50,016 bases of DNA from Phycisphaerales bacterium. GTDB lineage: Bacteria > Planctomycetota > Phycisphaerae > Phycisphaerales > SM1A02. Position numbers and translations under genes: made by a program. Where the stretch lies: the NCBI GenBank assembly GCA_029246705.1, contig JAQWMQ010000037.1:1-50016 (forward strand), given 5' to 3'. Below are positions 8,337 through 17,721 of this stretch, in pieces; position 1 is the first letter of the stretch; each line of letters starts with the position of its first letter. The notes beneath the pieces were generated by a model. It was not told the origin of the DNA. It saw only the letters and a program-made list of their open reading frames with translations, and did not search any database.

Positions 8337-8810
8337 ATGTCTGCAACGCAGTCCAATCCAGCCCCCGGCTCCTCGAAGAAGAGGCTTCGGCTCATGCTCA
8401 GCTACGGCGGGTGGGAGCAGGAGAATTTCGCCGAGCAGCTTCCCCGGCTTCTCCAGCCCCAGGGCATCGACTGCCTCAGGGTGGACTCCGCCAACGAGGC
8501 GACGGATCTGCTTGGATCGAGCCCTGTCCACATCGCCGTCGTGGACCTCAGGATCCCCTTTGACCAGGGGCAGGCCGAGCCAGCCGGACAGCGTGTCCTG
8601 CAGCTGCTCCGCCGTCTCGAGCAGCCGCCACCCACGGTGGTCGTTCGGGCTCGCCAGGCCACCAAGCGCGCTTCGGCGAGGGGCCTCAGCACCGCACTGC
8701 GGGAAGGTGCATTCACCGTCATGGACGGACCGGTCAAGCTTGAGCCGATGCTCGAGACCCTGCACCGGATCGTTCGCAGGCATTACGCGAATCATTGGAC
8801 CGCGGCTTGA
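8337..8810 (+). CDS. Receiver-like (CheY-type) protein, divergent
   Basis: 157 residues. The layout resembles a response-regulator receiver: KKRLRLMLSYGGWEQ (strand 1), RVDSANEATDLL, a strand ending in the putative phosphoacceptor IAVVDLRIP, then PTVVVRARQ, and a C-terminal REGAFTVMDGPVKLEPMLETLHRIVRR where the conserved Lys of receivers would be. The usual acidic pair at the end of strand 1 (DD) is missing, so normal Mg-dependent phosphorylation is doubtful. There is no output domain. The start is uncertain: ATG 8337 has AGAGG upstream, but the sigma-54 motif predicts a transcript beginning there, and ATG 8394 also has AAGAGG upstream. It precedes groES by 70 bases on the same strand. Confidence 0.6.
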   Translation: MSATQSNPAPGSSKKRLRLMLSYGGWEQENFAEQLPRLLQPQGIDCLRVDSANEATDLLGSSPVHIAVVDLRIPFDQGQAEPAGQRVLQLLRRLEQPPPTVVVRARQATKRASARGLSTALREGAFTVMDGPVKLEPMLETLHRIVRRHYANHWTAA

Positions 8811-8880
8811 GGAATACGTACCTCACGTCGCGGATTTTCTTGCGAATCATCGCACGCTCATTCACTCAGGAGTTCGAAAC

Positions 8881-9171
8881 ATGAAGGTCCGACCATTGGG
8901 CGACAAGATCATCGTGAAGCGCCAGGAGGCGGAATCACAGACCGATTCCGGCATCTACCTCCCCGAAAGTGCAAAGGACAAGCCCAAGCAGGGCAAGATC
9001 ATCGCACTCGGCGACGGCAACCTCAACAAGGACACCGGCGAACGACTTCCGTTCACGGTCAAGAAGGGTGACGAAGTCATCTTCAGCTCCTACTCGGGTA
9101 CCGAAGTCAAGATCGAGGGTGAAGACTTTCTCATCATGACCGAGGACGACATCCTCGGAATCATCGACTGA
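8881..9171 (+). CDS. groES: GroES co-chaperonin (10 kDa)
   Basis: 96 residues, standard length. MKVRPLGDKIIVKRQEAES opens the protein, the mobile loop (SQTDSGIYLPESAKDKP) is followed by GKIIALGDG, and FTVKKGDEVIFSSYSGTEVK matches the family core. It caps GroEL and is needed for folding in the cytoplasm. AGGAG lies ten bases before ATG 8881. No CIRCE element (TTAGCACTC-N9-GAGTGCTAA) is found in the 70 bases upstream, so HrcA control is not indicated. Confidence 0.98.
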   Translation: MKVRPLGDKIIVKRQEAESQTDSGIYLPESAKDKPKQGKIIALGDGNLNKDTGERLPFTVKKGDEVIFSSYSGTEVKIEGEDFLIMTEDDILGIID

Positions 9172-9200
9172 TCCCTGGATTCTCAACGGAGTTTTCATTC

Positions 9201-9428
9201 ATGGAACGTGGTCCACTCATTCGTATCCTCCAGGAGATGGAGGGAACAGATCTCGAGCTCGACCTGATCATTTCCGGTCAGGTGAAGGCCCTCGAGATCC
9301 GGAACGTTGAGAAGGCTCTGGAACTGCACAGTTCACAGGGTATTTCGATACGAACCCGGCAGAATCAGATCTGGGTGGATGCCAGCCTCGTTGCAGCGGC
9401 CTACCAGGCTCGTTCAGATGGCGGCTGA
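9201..9428 (+). CDS. Small conserved-looking protein between groES and groEL
   Basis: 75 residues, acidic at the N-terminus ([19 protein letters not shown]), then [48 protein letters not shown] sits nine bases upstream of the ATG and the codon use is like groES and groEL. The spacing (29 bases after groES, 65 before groEL) suggests a single operon. I do not recognise a domain; it could be a small beta-barrel or an alpha/beta fold. A folding-related role is suggested only by position. Confidence 0.75.
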   Translation: MERGPLIRILQEMEGTDLELDLIISGQVKALEIRNVEKALELHSSQGISIRTRQNQIWVDASLVAAAYQARSDGG

Positions 9429-9493
9429 AGCCGCGACGCTGCGAAGCAAGAACCGACACTCGGCCCCCGGCCGTTGAACAGAAGGAAATCAAG

Positions 9494-11128
<1,635 letters not shown>

Positions 11129-11168
11129 GTCCAGGCCCTCCGGGTGGCTTCGTCTTCAATTGAATCAT

Positions 11169-11206
11169 GGGGCTCGATCGACATCAGTCGGTCGAGCCCC
11201 TTTCTC
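11169..11206 (+). terminator. Rho-independent terminator after groEL
   Basis: GGGGCTCGATCGAC / GTCGGTCGAGCCCC forms a stem of about 14 bp (one G-T pair) around loop ATCA and is followed by TTTCTCTT. It begins 40 bases past the groEL stop. Confidence 0.88.
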
Positions 11207-11259
11207 TTGAATCACCACTTCTTTGCTGTGTCGACCCGCAATCTGCCGAATCTGGATTG

Positions 11260-11640
11260 ATGTCTCCCTTCAGTGGTCAAGGTGGTCTTGGTGGTTCCGG
11301 CATGGGTCTTGCCACCCTCATCATGCCGGCGTCCATAGCGGTATTCATCCTGAGCCGACCCTCCGGACCCATCCGAAAACTCATTCGTGCGGGAGCGATC
11401 TCCCCGGAGACCGCGCGTCGTGCGAAGGGTGTCGACATTCCTCGTGAATACGTGCTCGGCCCCTATGCCCGTCTGGGCGTGGCCTGCCGACTTCCCGACG
11501 GGCGCTGGTACGTCGATCGTCGGCGGGACCGTCTGATCCGGTTCATGATGTTCGCAATCATCCTCGTCCTGGCGGCAGCCTGCGGGTTGGTGGTCTGGTA
11601 TGCATGGGATGCTTTCTCCGGAAGCAAGGCACCCTCATGA
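11260..11640 (+). CDS. Hypothetical two-helix membrane protein
   Basis: 126 residues. A Gly-rich start (PFSGQGGLGGSGMG) leads to a hydrophobic helix (LATLIMPASIAVFIL), then a cytoplasmic-looking basic stretch with PREYVLGPYARLGVACRLPDGRWYVDRRRDRL, and a second helix (MMFAIILVLAAACGLVVWYAW). No family recognised. ATG 11260 lies just after the groEL terminator; it has no good ribosome-binding site, whereas the Met codon at 11302 has GGTGG upstream, so the first helix may be the true start. Its stop overlaps the next gene as ATGA. Confidence 0.65.
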   Translation: MSPFSGQGGLGGSGMGLATLIMPASIAVFILSRPSGPIRKLIRAGAISPETARRAKGVDIPREYVLGPYARLGVACRLPDGRWYVDRRRDRLIRFMMFAIILVLAAACGLVVWYAWDAFSGSKAPS

Positions 11641-11927
11641 GCGATCGCGTGCTCATGGTCCTTGCACTCTGGTACCTGGGCTGGAGCCTGCTGGCCTTCA
11701 TCGTGTTCGGAGTCGACAAGCGTGCGGCTCGCAAGGGTCGGCGACGTGTTCCTGAACGGCGTCTCCATCTGCTGGAACTGCTGGGCGGCTTTCCCGGGGC
11801 GCTGCTCGCGATCCTGTTGTTCCATCACAAGTCCAGCAAGCCTCGGTTTCTCGTGGTGACGGTGCTTGCCGTGCTCGGCAACCTCGCCGCCCTCTTCATG
11901 ATTTGGTATTTCCTGTCACGTGTCTGA
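11637..11927 (+). CDS. DUF1294 membrane protein
   Basis: 96 residues with the DUF1294 signature: a first helix (VLMVLALWYLGWSLLAFIVFG), then VDKRAARKGRRRVPERRLHLLELLGGFPGALLAILLFHHKSSKPRF and a final helix LVVTVLAVLGNLAALFMIWYFL. This pattern (DK...RIPE..L..L..GG..GA......HK) defines the family, whose function is unknown; members are integral inner-membrane proteins. Start chosen because ATG overlaps the upstream stop. Confidence 0.85.
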   Translation: MSDRVLMVLALWYLGWSLLAFIVFGVDKRAARKGRRRVPERRLHLLELLGGFPGALLAILLFHHKSSKPRFLVVTVLAVLGNLAALFMIWYFLSRV

Positions 11928-11960
11928 TGACCGGGCAGTTCCAGTCTCAAGTCCGGCCCG

Positions 11961-11992
11961 AAAAAAACCGCCGTGCCCCAAGGCACGGCGGT
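11961..11992 (-). terminator. Terminator of the first pilin-like gene
   Basis: On the minus strand a perfect 11-bp stem ACCGCCGTGCC/GGCACGGCGGT with a four-base loop is followed by a run of seven T residues. It lies 56 bases beyond the stop at 12048 and may also end transcripts of DUF1294 coming from the other side. Confidence 0.9.
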
Positions 11993-12047
11993 CTGAATTG
12001 ATCGGATCATGTGCACTCGAAGTGAGTGCTGTATTGCGGGAGTGGGA

Positions 12048-13214
12048 CTACTCCTCGCCGTTGGTGTCCTTACCCTGGATACCGTGACGGGTCATGATGT
12101 GATACGAGGTCACTTCATCGGAGAACCCGTAGCGCTGGTCCTGGTAGTAGCCATCGGTCGGGCCGCCACAACACATGCCTTCGAGCCACAGTGAGGGGAC
12201 TTCGTTGTCCTCTTCGTTACCGAAGCTGCTCGAATCTTCACCCTGACGTCGAGCACGCTGGTTGCTCTTGACGGCTTCCTGGACACCCATGACGCGGACT
12301 GCACCGTCGAAGAACAGGGTGCAGGGGGCCGAGCGGATGCCGTGGTTGAACTTGAACGGAGTCTGACCACCCGCGAAGAGCGGGTTGATGTCGGACGGAG
12401 CGTTCTGCAGCCAGGCTTCCTCGAGGATTCGGGTCTTGAGATCGGGGTAGTGGGCTGCGCCGACTGGAGGTGACTTCAGTCCGGCAGGTCCGCCACCGTC
12501 TTCGGGATCGCAGGGGGTGCACATGGTGTCGCTGACGTCACCGCTTCCTCCGCAGTTCTCGCCGGGTTCCATGACGTCGATCGCGAACATGGCGGCGGGG
12601 GAGTAGCAGTAGCTGGGCCACTCGATGATGCCGTTGTAGTTGAACTCGTCCGGACTGTTGATGAAGTTCGCGACGCGTTCAAGCTTCTTGGTGTCCTTGG
12701 GCGCGTAGAAGACCTTGTCGTAGTACCGGTTGTTCATGTACTGGGCGAAGATCTTCATGTTCAGCTGTCGGAAGAACCCGACGCGTGAACCGCATTCCAT
12801 GGGGAGTGCGATGGTCCAGTTGCCTTCACTACCGAAGGAGCAGTCGGCGTCCGAACCATTGCCGATCCAGTAGCCCCAGAGCGCGCGGCCACCACCATCG
12901 TTCATCCAACCGAGAATCGGCTGCGCGGGGCATCCGATTCCTTCGATGTAGGAACCAGCGTCGGCGACGCAGCTTCCGAGGTTCGCCTGGCAGGCGTCGT
13001 CGGGAATGAGGGTGGGCTGGCGATCGTTCCAGTCGCCTGCGTAGGCACCCAGTCCTGCTGACATCTGTCGCAGGTTGGAGAGACTCGTCGACTGAAGTGC
13101 GCTGTCACGGGCGCGGCCCAGGGCGGGCAGCAGGATGCCGATCAGCAGCGCGATGATCGAGATCACCACCAGCAGTTCGATGAGTGTGAATCCTTTGCGG
13201 ATTTCCTTCTTCAT
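12048..13214 (-). CDS. Pilin-like secreted protein with H-X-DG C-terminal part (paralogue 1)
   Basis: 388 residues. The type III/IV prepilin signature is KEIRKGFTLIELLVVIS: cleavage is expected before F with Glu at +5, followed by a hydrophobic helix (IIALLIGILLPALGRARD). The rest is much longer than a true pilin and contains paired cysteines (DACQANLGSC, CYSPAAMF, ENCGGSGDVSDTMCTPC, MCCGGPTDG). A late FNHGIRSAPCTLFFDGAVRVMG recalls the H-X9-DG motif of planctomycete pilin-like (DUF1559-type) proteins, though here the spacing is H-X11-DG. Such proteins are thought to be secreted or surface-assembled; function is not known. ATG 13214 was chosen because AAGG lies upstream and the signature then begins at residue 8. 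Paralogue 2 starts 668 bases upstream. Confidence 0.85.
   Translation of the reverse strand: MKKEIRKGFTLIELLVVISIIALLIGILLPALGRARDSALQSTSLSNLRQMSAGLGAYAGDWNDRQPTLIPDDACQANLGSCVADAGSYIEGIGCPAQPILGWMNDGGGRALWGYWIGNGSDADCSFGSEGNWTIALPMECGSRVGFFRQLNMKIFAQYMNNRYYDKVFYAPKDTKKLERVANFINSPDEFNYNGIIEWPSYCYSPAAMFAIDVMEPGENCGGSGDVSDTMCTPCDPEDGGGPAGLKSPPVGAAHYPDLKTRILEEAWLQNAPSDINPLFAGGQTPFKFNHGIRSAPCTLFFDGAVRVMGVQEAVKSNQRARRQGEDSSSFGNEEDNEVPSLWLEGMCCGGPTDGYYQDQRYGFSDEVTSYHIMTRHGIQGKDTNGEE
12241..12341. repeat. 101-bp identical block, copy 1
   Basis: Identical to 14075-14175 over 101 bases, with high similarity on both sides; it lies inside the two pilin-like paralogues and encodes the segment with the FFDGAVRVMG motif. 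Confidence 0.9.
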
Positions 13215-13766
13215 ATAAAACCTTTCCGCGGTCATTTGCTGACCACACGTTGGACAAACAAACTTTCACCGAGCGTCGCACCTGAAACGTGCAGAACAAA
13301 TCAACACGTCTCTGGTTGTCTTGGCCCGTTCAGTTCTCTGTCCAGTTCGCGGAGCAAGATGTGCTTGGGGAGCTCCGCGATTCCGATCAATTCCATGACC
13401 ACACTGGTCACTAAAACAAGTCTAGCGGGTGTTCAAGCGGTCTCAACTCTGGATGACGAACAAACTTCCTCTCTTTCAACACATGCTTACTCTGGATTTC
13501 AGCCACGCACCACGGCTGAAAACAACCCCATCAGGGCGTGTCCTTGCGGTCGCCACCCCCCTTTTGAGCCGTTCAACGCCGTTTTGTCACTTCCGACACA
13601 CCCTCCGTTCGGATTTCTGGCTGTTGGGGGCTCATGCCAAGGGCCAACAGTCAGGCACCGCCCTGAGAGCACGGTTCAATCGGGTGTTCATGGCCACTGG
13701 GCGTCTGGAAGCGGAATGTGGGATGAAATTATCGGTCTTTGTGGGTGTGCTCTGCATAACTGAACA
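13215..13766. other. Noncoding region between the two pilin-like genes
   Basis: About 550 bases with clearly lower G+C and no frame with coding codon bias. It should contain the promoter and leader of the gene at 12048-13214. One inverted repeat stands out: TCGCGGAGC at 13347-13355 and GCTCCGCGA at 13372-13380, with 16 bases between that contain a smaller AAG/CTT pairing. I saw no conserved RNA family or binding site that I could name. Confidence 0.55.
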
Positions 13767-13799
13767 ACAGGGGGGCCGCCCCCAATGCGGCCCCCCTGT
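13767..13799 (-). terminator. Terminator-like hairpin downstream of second pilin-like gene
   Basis: Perfect 13-bp stem ACAGGGGGGCCGC/GCGGCCCCCCTGT around a seven-base loop, 83 bases past the stop at 13882 on the minus strand. The following minus-strand bases (TGTTCAGTT) are only weakly T-rich. Confidence 0.7.
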
Positions 13800-13881
13800 C
13801 AGGAGGTGTGTGCGTAGATGGAAACAAGGTTTCCAATACGCCACTCGGAAAGGTATTGGTCAGTTGGGATCCGAAGAGGCC

Positions 13882-15126
13882 TTATTCCTCGCCGATGGTG
13901 TCCCGGCCCTGGATGCCGCCACGGGTCAAGATGTGAAACGAGGTCCTTTCATCGTTGAACCCGTAGCCCTGGTTCTCGAAGTAGCCGTCGGTGGGGCCAT
14001 CACAGCACAAGCCTCTCATCCAGAGGGAGGGGACTTCATCGTCTTCTTCCAAGCCGAACTCCTCTCTTTGCGAGCCCTGACGTCGAGCACGCTGGTTGCT
14101 CTTGACGGCTTCCTGGACACCCATGACGCGGACTGCACCGTCGAAGAACAGGGTGCAGGGGGCCGAGCGGATGCCCTGGTTGAACTTGAACGAACTCTGG
14201 CCACCCGCGAAGAGCGGGTTGATGTCGGATGGAGCGTTCTGCAGCCAGGCTTCCTCGAGGACCCGGGTCTTGAGATCGGGGTAGTGGGCTTGGCCGACTG
14301 GAGGTGACTTCAGTCCGGCGGCCCCGCCACCGTTTTCGGGATTGCAGGGGGTGCACATGGCGTCGGTGACGTCACCGCTTCCTCCGCAGTTCTCGCCGGG
14401 TTCCATGACGTCGATCGCGAACATGGCGGCGGGGGAGTAGCAGTAGCTGGGCCATTCGATGATTCCCGGGGTGTCCTCCGAACCGTTGTTGTAGTTGAAC
14501 TCGTCCGGACTGTTGATGAAGTTCTGGACGCGTTCGAGCTTCTTGGTGTCCTTGGGCGCGTAGAAGACCTTGTCGTAGTACCTGTTGTTCATGTACTGGG
14601 CGAAGATCTTCATGTTCAACTGTCGGAAGAAACCGACGCGTGAGTTGCATTCCATGGGGAGTGCGATGGTCCAGTTGTCGGGTTCGCCGTAGGAGCAGTC
14701 GGAGAACGAATTGTTGCCGATCCAGTAGCCCCAGAGTGTGCGACCATCGGGACCGGCGTTCATCCATCCGAGAATCGGCTGCGCGGGGCATCCGATTTTT
14801 TCGATGTAGGAATCTGCGTCGGAGACGCAGCTTCCGAGGTTCGCCTGGCAGGCGTCGTCGGGTATGAGGGTGGGCTGGCGGTCGTTCCAGTCACTTGCGT
14901 AAGCGGTCAGTCCTGCAGAGATCTGTCGCAGGTTCGAGAGGCTCGTCGCCTGGAGTGCGCTGTCACGTGCGCGGCCCAGGGCGGGCAAGAGGATGCCGAT
15001 CAGCAGCGCGATGATCGAGATCACCACCAGCAGTTCGATGAGCGTGAAGCCATCCGGGCGCCCCCTCTTGGATCTGCCTCTTGGACTTGACCGAAGCCAG
15101 ACTTGAATTTGTTGATGTGCGAGCAT
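13882..15126 (-). CDS. Pilin-like secreted protein (paralogue 2)
   Basis: 414 residues, a close paralogue of the protein at 12048-13214. The whole secreted body aligns with the same cysteine patches and the segment GIRSAPCTLFFDGAVRVMG, but the histidine before it is Gln here (FNQG). The prepilin signature (GRPDGFTLIELLVVIS) is preceded by a longer basic leader of 30 or more residues (QVWLRSSPRGRSKRGRPDG) than in paralogue 1. ATG 15126 was chosen because a longer frame from 15213 has no normal leader. One insertion, NNGSEDTPG, distinguishes it from paralogue 1. The gene is divergent from the glycosylasparaginase gene. Confidence 0.85.
   Translation of the reverse strand: MLAHQQIQVWLRSSPRGRSKRGRPDGFTLIELLVVISIIALLIGILLPALGRARDSALQATSLSNLRQISAGLTAYASDWNDRQPTLIPDDACQANLGSCVSDADSYIEKIGCPAQPILGWMNAGPDGRTLWGYWIGNNSFSDCSYGEPDNWTIALPMECNSRVGFFRQLNMKIFAQYMNNRYYDKVFYAPKDTKKLERVQNFINSPDEFNYNNGSEDTPGIIEWPSYCYSPAAMFAIDVMEPGENCGGSGDVTDAMCTPCNPENGGGAAGLKSPPVGQAHYPDLKTRVLEEAWLQNAPSDINPLFAGGQSSFKFNQGIRSAPCTLFFDGAVRVMGVQEAVKSNQRARRQGSQREEFGLEEDDEVPSLWMRGLCCDGPTDGYFENQGYGFNDERTSFHILTRGGIQGRDTIGEE
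14075..14175. repeat. 101-bp identical block, copy 2
   Basis: Copy of 12241-12341. The lower conservation of the leader and C-terminal parts of the two genes suggests recent duplication or gene conversion in the middle. Confidence 0.9.
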
Positions 15127-15352
15127 GGAATGAGATCCTTCCGCGCCTTGGGCGCTTGGCCGCAAAAAGACATGAAACAACGGATGGATCCATGAACATG
15201 AACCCGGCGCCACTGTTTGAATTTGCGGCCTCCGGCACTCCCAAGAGATGAATGGGCGGGAGTGCGTGTGTTGGAGGTCGTGCCGAGTCCACTGAGGATT
15301 CGACTCTCACATACCCATACGCATGTTCAACTGAGACCTACTCAGTATTTAT

Positions 15353-16420
15353 GTGAAACGGTTGACTTTCCTGACTCCCTGCCTTTCAGCCATTGCATGG
15401 CCTGCGAGGTTTTCCGAAGATCTCTTTGTGAACAAACCCCTCTTGCTTGGAACCTGGTCGTTCGCCCAACGCGGCATTGAAGCGGCTCTCGGTGACCTCG
15501 TCTCCGGTGGTGACCCCCTCGATGCCTGCGAAGTCGTCTGCTCCACCGCCGAGCGTGACGAGCAGGTCGACTCCGTGGGGTATGGCGGGTTCCCGGATGC
15601 TTCCGGAGTGGTGACGCTTGATGCCTGTGTCATGCGGTCTCCGTCCCGATCGGGCAGTGCTTGCTGCCTGAGGCGGCATGTCGATGCCACCCGGGTTGCA
15701 CGTCTGGTCATGGAGGAGACGCCGCACATGATGCTGGTCGGCCATGCAGCTGATGCGCTCGCGAGTTCGAAGGGCATGGAAGAGTCGGAGCTGCTTTCCC
15801 CGCTGGCTCGGGCAGCCTGGTTGAAATGGCGCCTCGATCCGGATTCGGTGAAGCAAGCTTCCGATCACAGCTACCGCCCTCGCGACGGCGGTCCCGAACA
15901 TGCCGGTCCGCTCTTCACGCCTGCGCCTCCCTCGGACCAGCTCACTCGTCCTGAGGAGGATCTCGAGCAACGATGGCATCACCATGACACCATCGGAGTC
16001 CTGGCGATCGGTTCCAACGGTGAACTCGCCGGCGCCTGCTCCACCAGCGGACTGCCTTTCAAGCGGCCCGGCCGGGTGGGAGACTCCCCGATCATCGGCC
16101 ACGGGCTGTACGTCGACCCGGAGGTCGGCATGGCGGTCGCCACCGGTGAGGGAGAGTTCGTCATGGGTGTCTGTGGTGGCTTCGCCGCCGTTGAACTGAT
16201 GCGACAGGGTGCATCCCCGCTGGAAGCGGCTCGAATCGTCCTCGAACGAATCGAACGCGTGTTCACACCCACCGTCGATCACCAGGTTGCAGTCATCGCC
16301 TGTTCCGCGGACGGTACACATGCCAGTGCGGCCCTCCGCGATGGTTTTCGTTCCGCAGTGGGAACCCCGGAGGGGGTTCGAACCGTTGATCCCGACCTGG
16401 TTCTTCACCCGGGTACGTAG
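15353..16420 (+). CDS. N4-(beta-N-acetylglucosaminyl)-L-asparaginase family (Ntn hydrolase)
   Basis: 355-residue member of the glycosylasparaginase/isoaspartyl peptidase family. These are made as precursors and self-cleave before a threonine that becomes the N-terminal nucleophile; here that residue is T213 in HHDTIGVLAIG, preceded by the linker DLEQRWHHHD. Supporting blocks are ACSTSGLPFKRPGRVGDSPIIGHGLYVD and GVCGGFAAVELM. The N-terminus MKRLTFLTPCLSAIAWPARF resembles a signal peptide, in line with exported relatives. The start is uncertain: GTG 15353 keeps the signal, while GTG 15428 starts directly at the catalytic fold. Substrate could be GlcNAc-Asn or isoaspartyl peptides. Confidence 0.85.
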   Translation: MKRLTFLTPCLSAIAWPARFSEDLFVNKPLLLGTWSFAQRGIEAALGDLVSGGDPLDACEVVCSTAERDEQVDSVGYGGFPDASGVVTLDACVMRSPSRSGSACCLRRHVDATRVARLVMEETPHMMLVGHAADALASSKGMEESELLSPLARAAWLKWRLDPDSVKQASDHSYRPRDGGPEHAGPLFTPAPPSDQLTRPEEDLEQRWHHHDTIGVLAIGSNGELAGACSTSGLPFKRPGRVGDSPIIGHGLYVDPEVGMAVATGEGEFVMGVCGGFAAVELMRQGASPLEAARIVLERIERVFTPTVDHQVAVIACSADGTHASAALRDGFRSAVGTPEGVRTVDPDLVLHPGT

Positions 16421-16466
16421 GTAGATAGACTGATGCCCCGACAATCAGATGGAGCTTGCTTTCAAG

Positions 16467-17051
16467 ATGAAGTTGTACACACGAACTGGTGATGACGGTT
16501 CAACCGGTCTCTTCGGCGGTGCACGGGTTCGCAAGGACCATGTGCGCATCGAAGCCTACGGAACCGTCGATGAGTTGAACGGGCTGCTCGGCCTCGCCCT
16601 TGCCGCGTGTACCGGCGAGGATGACGGCAGCCGGCACCTGCTCGAGCTACTGGGACCGATCCAGTCGCGACTCTTCGATCTTGGCGCTGATCTCGCGACG
16701 CCCGCCGACTCGCCGCATGCCGACAAGGTTCGGCGCCTTGCTGAAACCGAGGTGGCCGAACTGGAGAACCTCATCGACGACATCGATGGACGCAACGACG
16801 AGATCCGCGCCTTCGTGATGCCTGGTGGCTCCGAGCTCGCGGCCCGCCTTCATGTCGCACGAGGCGCCTGTCGTCGTTCGGAACGCGCGATCGTCTCGCT
16901 TGCGGACGTCGACGAAGTGAACCCGGCGACCATTCGATTCATGAATCGGCTCAGCGACCTGCTCTTCGCATCCGCTCGTTTCGCCAACAAGTCGCTCGGT
17001 ATCGCGGATGTTCCCTGGGTGGCCCGGTCACCTACCGGTTCCGAGGGCTGA
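16467..17051 (+). CDS. Cob(I)alamin adenosyltransferase, PduO type
   Basis: 194 residues. Begins with the family hallmark MKLYTRTGDDGSTGLFGG, followed by KDHVRIEAYGTVDELNGLLGLA and ends with the signature CRRSERAIVSL...NPATIRFMNRLSDLLFASAR. It attaches an adenosyl group from ATP to cob(I)alamin, producing coenzyme B12 in the cytoplasm. ATG 16467 was selected because it starts exactly at the conserved motif; ATG 16449 is in frame but would add six residues. No other cobalamin gene is nearby. It converges on upp with five bases between the stops. Confidence 0.92.
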   Translation: MKLYTRTGDDGSTGLFGGARVRKDHVRIEAYGTVDELNGLLGLALAACTGEDDGSRHLLELLGPIQSRLFDLGADLATPADSPHADKVRRLAETEVAELENLIDDIDGRNDEIRAFVMPGGSELAARLHVARGACRRSERAIVSLADVDEVNPATIRFMNRLSDLLFASARFANKSLGIADVPWVARSPTGSEG

Positions 17052-17056
17052 ACCGG

Positions 17057-17704
17057 CTACTGGGTTCCAAAGAGCCGATCACCGGCATCGCCCAGTCCGG
17101 GAACGATGTAGCCCTTCTCGTTCAACTTCTCATCGAGTGCGGCGACGAACAGCATCACGTCCGGGTGATCCTCCTCGAGTCGCGCGACGCCTTCCGGTGC
17201 CGCGACCAGGCAGATCATTCGTATGCGGTCGCAGCCTCGTTTCTTGAGCTGCGTGAGTGCGGCCGAAGCACTGCCCCCGGTGGCAAGCATCGGGTCGATC
17301 AGGAGCACCAGTCCATCCGCGACATCCGGCGGAAACTTCGCGTAATACTCGACCGGATCCAACGTCTCCTCGTTCCGGTAGAGCCCGATGTGCCCGACCC
17401 TCGCTTCCGGCAGCAGCGCAAGGATCCCATCCGTCATCCCGATTCCCGCACGAAGAATCGGGACCAATGTGATCGGCTCATCAAGCACCGTGCCCTCCAT
17501 CTTCGAGATGGGGGTCTCCACGATCGCGGGACGGGTTCGAAGTTCCCGGCAGACCTCGTAGGTCATCAACCCGGCGATCTCGTTCAGGATCTTCCTGAAC
17601 TGGGAGGGTGGGGTCCCGGTGTCCCGGGCGCGTGCGAGCTTGTCCTGGATGAGGGGGTGGATGAACAGCTGGAGGTTCTTGAAGTGGTCGTGGGTCACCG
17701 GCAT
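17057..17704 (-). CDS. upp: Uracil phosphoribosyltransferase
   Basis: 215 residues; salvages uracil with PRPP to UMP. The PRPP-binding loop is LIDPMLATGGSASAAL, preceded by the uracil-handling segments LVPILRAGIGMTDGIL and VGHIGLYRNEETLDP, and the C-terminus carries YIVPGLGDAGDRLFGT. Length matches E. coli Upp (208). The start was set at 17704, where AAGG precedes it and the N-terminus begins MPVTHDHFKNLQLFIHP. It follows argS by 17 bases and is probably co-transcribed with it. Confidence 0.95.
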   Translation of the reverse strand: MPVTHDHFKNLQLFIHPLIQDKLARARDTGTPPSQFRKILNEIAGLMTYEVCRELRTRPAIVETPISKMEGTVLDEPITLVPILRAGIGMTDGILALLPEARVGHIGLYRNEETLDPVEYYAKFPPDVADGLVLLIDPMLATGGSASAALTQLKKRGCDRIRMICLVAAPEGVARLEEDHPDVMLFVAALDEKLNEKGYIVPGLGDAGDRLFGTQ

Positions 17705-17721
17705 GTCGCTCGCCTTCCTTC

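Noticed and set aside
8811-8880. Possible CIRCE (HrcA) element before groES
   Set aside because: No TTAGCACTC-N9-GAGTGCTAA or close version in the 70 bases.
8233-8880. Long frame placing groES at the end of a 312-residue protein
   Set aside because: It overlaps the receiver-like gene in another frame and a good ribosome-binding site precedes the normal GroES start at 8881.
13236-13763. Plus-strand open frame in the gap between pilin-like genes
   Set aside because: Low G+C in third positions, no ribosome-binding site and no homology-like features; treated as noncoding.
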